A DNA stretch of 33,860 nucleotides from Azoarcus sp. (lineage in GTDB: Bacteria > Pseudomonadota > Gammaproteobacteria > Burkholderiales > Rhodocyclaceae): the NCBI GenBank assembly GCA_031285965.1, contig JAITVD010000079.1, forward strand, positions 1-33,860, in the 5' to 3' direction. A program made the translations under genes and the position numbers. Positions 30,741 through 33,860 of the stretch are shown one piece after another. Position 1 is the stretch's first letter. Each line of letters begins with the position of its first letter. The notes below the pieces were generated by a model, which worked only from the letters and a program-made list of their open reading frames with translations, made no database searches and had not been told where the DNA came from.

Positions 30741-31931
30741 TCAGTCCCTAAATCGCGCTTCCAGCGCGGCGATGGCGGGCAGCGTCTTGCCTTCGAGAAA
30801 TTCCAGAAAAGCGCCGCCGCCCGTGGAGATATAGCCAACATTATGGGCAATGTCGAATTTTGCAATGGCGGCCAGCGTATCGCCTCCGCCCGCAATCGAA
30901 AACGCCTGCGAGTGCGCGATGGCTGAAGCGAGCATTTTGGTTCCGCCCGCAAATTGGGGGTGCTCGAAAACGCCCACTGGTCCGTTCCAGACGATGACGC
31001 CCGCGTTGGCGACAATCTGCGCCAGATGCGCGGCGCTCTTCGGGCCGATGTCCAAAATGCGGTCGTGGGCGCCGACCTCATCAATGGAAACCGTGTTGGC
31101 GCGCGCCAGCGCCGAGACTTCGTCGGCCACGACCACATCCACGGGCAGGGGCACTTCCGCGCCGCGCCCGCGCATCAAATCCATCACCGCGTGCGCTTCT
31201 TCCAGCAGGTCGGGTTCCGCGAGCGATTCGCCGATGCGCTTTCCCGAAGCCAGCAGAAAAGTATTGGCGATGCCGCCGCCGACGATGAGCTGGTCGACCT
31301 TTTCGGCAAGCGACTTCAGGATGGTGAGCTTGCTCGAAACCTTTGCCCCGCCGACGATGGCGACCAACGGGCGCTTGGGGTTGCCCAGCGCGCGGGAAAG
31401 CGCGTCGATTTCCGCGCTCATCAGCAGTCCGGCACATGCGGCGGGTGCAAAGCGAGCGATGCCGTGTGTTGTGGCTTCGGCGCGGTGCGCGGTTCCGAAT
31501 GCATCGTTCACATAGACATCACAGAGCGCCGCCATTTTTTTTGACAGCGCCTCGTCGTCTTTTTTCTCGCCGATGTTGCAGCGGCAGTTTTCCAGCAAAA
31601 CGATTTGTCCCGGCTCGACGGTGAAACCGCCATCGACCCAATCGGCGATGAGTTTCACTGGCTGGCCGAGCAGTTGCCCAAGGCGCGTGGCCACCGGGGC
31701 GAGGGTGTCTTCCGGGGCGAACTTGCCCTCGGACGGGCGGCCAAGATGGGATGCCACCATGACCGCAGCGCCTTGGGCGAGGCAATGCCGAATGGTTGGC
31801 ACGGAAGCGCGGATGCGTGTGTCCTCCGTAATGTTGCCCGCGTCGTCCTGCGGCACATTGAGGTCGGCGCGGATAAAAACCTTTTTGCCGCGCAAATCGA
31901 GATCGGCGAGTTTTTTGACTTGCAGGTTCAT
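30741..31931 (-). CDS. pgk: Phosphoglycerate kinase
   Basis: A 396-residue glycolytic kinase that moves phosphate between 1,3-bisphosphoglycerate and ADP. It shows [12 protein letters not shown] with the substrate-binding arginine and aspartate, [29 protein letters not shown] and the C-terminal nucleotide loop [11 protein letters not shown]. The ATG at 31931 ([15 protein letters not shown]) fits the family; an in-frame ATG three codons upstream at 31940 is possible. Upstream, a TACAAT on the minus strand at about 32002-31997 might be a -10 box but lacks a good -35. The usual gap/tkt genes are not upstream; hemJ diverges instead. Confidence 0.96.
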   Translation of the reverse strand: MNLQVKKLADLDLRGKKVFIRADLNVPQDDAGNITEDTRIRASVPTIRHCLAQGAAVMVASHLGRPSEGKFAPEDTLAPVATRLGQLLGQPVKLIADWVDGGFTVEPGQIVLLENCRCNIGEKKDDEALSKKMAALCDVYVNDAFGTAHRAEATTHGIARFAPAACAGLLMSAEIDALSRALGNPKRPLVAIVGGAKVSSKLTILKSLAEKVDQLIVGGGIANTFLLASGKRIGESLAEPDLLEEAHAVMDLMRGRGAEVPLPVDVVVADEVSALARANTVSIDEVGAHDRILDIGPKSAAHLAQIVANAGVIVWNGPVGVFEHPQFAGGTKMLASAIAHSQAFSIAGGGDTLAAIAKFDIAHNVGYISTGGGAFLEFLEGKTLPAIAALEARFRD

Positions 31932-32086
31932 TCTTGTCATTCCACGGAAATATAGGCGTTGGCGCTGCCACGGCCATTTGCCGGAGCACGGGCGGCATTG
32001 TAATGCTTTCGCCAATCTTTGATGGCTGATGGTTCACCGCAACCTTCGCATCCGCTAGGATGAAAGCCGTTAAAGTTTTTATCCAA

Positions 32087-32098
32087 CCCCCCCCCCCC
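32087..32098 (+). repeat. Homopolymer of 12 C upstream of hemJ
   Basis: Twelve consecutive C residues lie 14 bases before the hemJ ATG, just ahead of the AGGAAG ribosome-binding site, in the divergent hemJ/pgk gap. Tracts of this length slip during replication and are also a sequencing hazard, so the exact count may be unreliable. Confidence 0.9.
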
Positions 32099-32112
32099 GA
32101 TAGGAAGCCGAC

Positions 32113-32541
32113 ATGCTCATGTATAACACGATCAGAATTCTGCATATTCTTTTTGTCATCAGTTGGTTTGCCGGACTGTTCTACCTTCCGCGCATCTTTG
32201 TCAATCACGCGATGATTGAGGATGCCGCGACAAGCGAGCGGCTGACCATGATGGAAAGAAAGCTCTACCGTTTCGTGACCCCGATTGGCGTGCTTGCCCT
32301 CGTTTTTGGTGTGTGGTGGTGGGTCAATGTCTGGTGGGAAATCCAGCCCATCTGGCTGCACGTCAAACTGGTGCTGGTGCTGGTGTTGGTGGCCTACCAT
32401 CTCTATTGCGGGCATCTGGTGGAGGTTTTTGCCGCCGGGCGCAATCGCCACAGCCATATTTGGTACAGATGGTTTAACGAAATCCCTGTGCTGGCGCTGA
32501 TTGCGGTGCTCGTGCTGGTCGTTGTGAAGCCTTGGATGTGA
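32113..32541 (+). CDS. hemJ: Protoporphyrinogen IX oxidase HemJ
   Basis: A 142-residue integral membrane protein with four predicted helices. The start LHILFVISWFAGLFYLPRIFV and following NHAMIE match HemJ (formerly UPF0093), which oxidises protoporphyrinogen IX to protoporphyrin IX in haem synthesis. The essential histidine (His11) and lysine (Lys85 in WLHVKLVLVL) are present. AGGAAG lies five bases before the ATG at 32113. Its stop shares a base with the start of the methyltransferase gene (TGATG), so the two are probably translated together. Confidence 0.92.
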   Translation: MLMYNTIRILHILFVISWFAGLFYLPRIFVNHAMIEDAATSERLTMMERKLYRFVTPIGVLALVFGVWWWVNVWWEIQPIWLHVKLVLVLVLVAYHLYCGHLVEVFAAGRNRHSHIWYRWFNEIPVLALIAVLVLVVVKPWM

Positions 32542-33716
32542 TGAGCGTTCCCGTTTCCATGAACGAAGTTTTCTTTTCTCCCGTGCCGCGAGGGCTGGAA
32601 GGTTTGCTTGCGGAGGAATTGCGCATGCTTGGCGCGGCGGAAACCCGGATTTTGCCGGGAGGGGTTGAATGGCACGGCGATTGGCCCGCTTGCTGGCGCG
32701 CGAACTTGGAAAGCCGTCTGGCGACCCGCGTGCTGTGGCGCGTGGGGCATGGGCGCTACCGCAGCGAGGCGGATATTTACAAACTTGCCCGTGACCTGGC
32801 TTGGACGAAGTGGTTTACGCCGGATGAAACCATCCGGGTTTTCGTGACGGCTCGGCAGTCGCCGCTGAAAAGCCTGGAATTCATCACTTTGCGGATCAAA
32901 GATGCCGTATGCGACCATTTCCGCGCTACGCACGGCAGCCGCCCCAGCGTCGACACCGCGCAGCCGATGGTGCGCATCCATGCGTTTCTGAGCCGCGATA
33001 CGGCAACGCTTTATCTCGACACCTCAGGGGAGCCGCTTTACAAGCGCGGCTTCAAGCCGGGTACAGTGGAAGCGCCGCTCAAGGAAAATCTCGCCGCCGG
33101 AATACTGATGCTATCGGGCTGGCGGGCGCAATCGGACGAACCGCTGGCCGACCCCATGTGCGGGAGCGGGACGTTTCTTGCCGAGGCGGCACAGATGGCG
33201 CTGGGCATCGCGCCCGGTTTGGGGCGGCGGTTTGCGTTCGAGCATCTGCGCGGCTTCGACGCTTCCCTGTGGGATTCCCTCCGCAAAGCGGCTGAAGCGC
33301 GGCGGCAGCCCGCGCGGACGTTGCCAATCTATGGCTCTGACATCGCGGGCAGCCAGTTGCGGCGCACACGCGAAAACCTTGCCGCTGCGGGGCTGGAGCA
33401 CTGCGTGAGCCTCTCGAAAACCGATTTGCTGGAATATTCCCCGCCCGCGTCGGGCGGCGTGATGGTGGCGAATCCGCCTTACGGCGTGCGCTTGGGCGAA
33501 GCGGAAGAACTTGCGGCTTTTTATCCCCTCTTGGGCGACGCGCTCAAGCAGCGGTGGGCGTGTTGGCGCTGCTATCTGTTTTCCGCCGACATGAACTTGC
33601 CCCGCGCCATCGGCTTGAAGGCCAGCCGCCGAACGCCGCTCTATAACGGCGCGCTGGAATGCCGCCTGTTTGAATACAAGATGATCGCGGGCAGCTTGCG
33701 CGTGCCGCGCCAATAA
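32541..33716 (+). CDS. rlmL: THUMP-domain class I rRNA methyltransferase, RlmL type
   Basis: A 391-residue enzyme corresponding to the N-terminal half of E. coli RlmKL, which makes N2-methylguanosine 2445 in 23S rRNA. The N-terminus FFSPVPRGLEGLLAEELRML leads into the THUMP RNA-binding region (about residues 50-155, including DIYKLARDLAW). The SAM-binding motif I is ADPMCGSGTFLAEAA (204-210 core) and the catalytic NPPYGVRLG is at 311-319, which defines an amino-methyltransferase. The KPGTVEAPLKENLAAG stretch is typical of this family. ATG 32541 in the TGATG junction is chosen; ATG 32559 is an alternative. A related THUMP methyltransferase of slightly different specificity cannot be excluded. 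Confidence 0.88.
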   Translation: MSVPVSMNEVFFSPVPRGLEGLLAEELRMLGAAETRILPGGVEWHGDWPACWRANLESRLATRVLWRVGHGRYRSEADIYKLARDLAWTKWFTPDETIRVFVTARQSPLKSLEFITLRIKDAVCDHFRATHGSRPSVDTAQPMVRIHAFLSRDTATLYLDTSGEPLYKRGFKPGTVEAPLKENLAAGILMLSGWRAQSDEPLADPMCGSGTFLAEAAQMALGIAPGLGRRFAFEHLRGFDASLWDSLRKAAEARRQPARTLPIYGSDIAGSQLRRTRENLAAAGLEHCVSLSKTDLLEYSPPASGGVMVANPPYGVRLGEAEELAAFYPLLGDALKQRWACWRCYLFSADMNLPRAIGLKASRRTPLYNGALECRLFEYKMIAGSLRVPRQ

Positions 33717-33810
33717 ACGTCAAGCGCAATTCCAAGCTATTAGTAGGGTAGTGGTAGAAATCGGCCGGATTCGGGGAGCCAAAATCGGGCCGAAACCCGT
33801 GCGGTTGAAG

Positions 33811-33844
33811 GGAAATCAGTCTTTTTTCAAAAATTTTGATTTCC
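33811..33844. repeat. 8-bp inverted repeat in the terminal non-coding stretch
   Basis: GGAAATCA and TGATTTCC are separated by 18 A/T-rich bases. It lies in the final 144 bases (33717-33860), where I see no gene. It is about 95 bp after the rlmL stop; the loop is long and no clear U-run follows, so a terminator role is doubtful. Confidence 0.35.
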
Positions 33845-33860
33845 GGACGGATTTGGGGTT

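Noticed and set aside
33717-33860. Right-hand end as an IS or attachment-site boundary
   Set aside because: A single 8-bp inverted repeat is visible, with no transposase, no target duplication and no match to the left edge of the window.

Overview
This is a GC-rich proteobacterial chromosome segment, most likely betaproteobacterial and Rhodocyclales-like. The placement rests on gene content and order: polA next to a DUF2782 gene and a Pseudomonas-type homoserine kinase, the MoxR/DUF58/DUF4129/SpoIIM/RDD membrane operon, a BPSS1780-like membrane protein, and a Calvin-type class II aldolase near pgk. It is inferred by eye, not from a search. Most genes are on the minus strand and many neighbours overlap by 4 bp (ATGA), so long polycistronic units are likely.

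Left edge (1-1254): an rsfS-rlmH-maf group read leftward. maf breaks off after about 52 codons. At about position 262-270 the DNA switches, in another frame of the same strand, to a fragment that looks like a phage-type cytosine-C5 DNA methyltransferase. This is either a real recombination junction or an assembly chimera.

1355-9160: a membrane/AAA+ operon in transcription order BPSS1780-like, RDD, SpoIIM-like, polytopic protein, DUF4129, DUF4350, MoxR ATPase and DUF58. 9160-11215 holds thrB, a DUF2782 protein and a LOG-type (TIGR00730) protein. polA (11257-13989, plus) diverges from these. Downstream of polA a 46-bp copy of its 3' end (13956-14001) recurs at 15004-15049. The pair brackets a DUF4034-like gene that is more A/T-rich than its surroundings, which looks like an inserted cassette.

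15093-22405 (minus): the most interesting region, a compact nine-gene lipid/polyketide-like operon. In transcription order it has a DarA-like flavodoxin-fold protein, a DarB-like KAS III ketosynthase, an unrecognised 131-aa protein, a BtrH-type acyltransferase, an ABC exporter (ATPase and permease), an acyl carrier protein, an active ketosynthase, and a short ketosynthase-like protein with no visible active-site cysteine. There is no ketoreductase, dehydratase or thioesterase, so precursors probably come from primary fatty-acid synthesis. It starts 25 bp after secF and may be read from the yajC-secD-secF promoter.

22431-28954: secF, secD, yajC (extended -10 promoter), pepP, an unrecognised 226-aa protein and fba. 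28955-29285 is an A/T-richer intergenic stretch with a probable fba promoter. Then come a small Cys/Arg-rich membrane-anchored protein (plus), an alpha/beta hydrolase and pgk (minus). After a 12-C homopolymer in the divergent gap come hemJ and an rlmL-type rRNA methyltransferase gene (plus). The last 144 bases have no gene. I saw no tRNA, rRNA, CRISPR array or complete insertion sequence.
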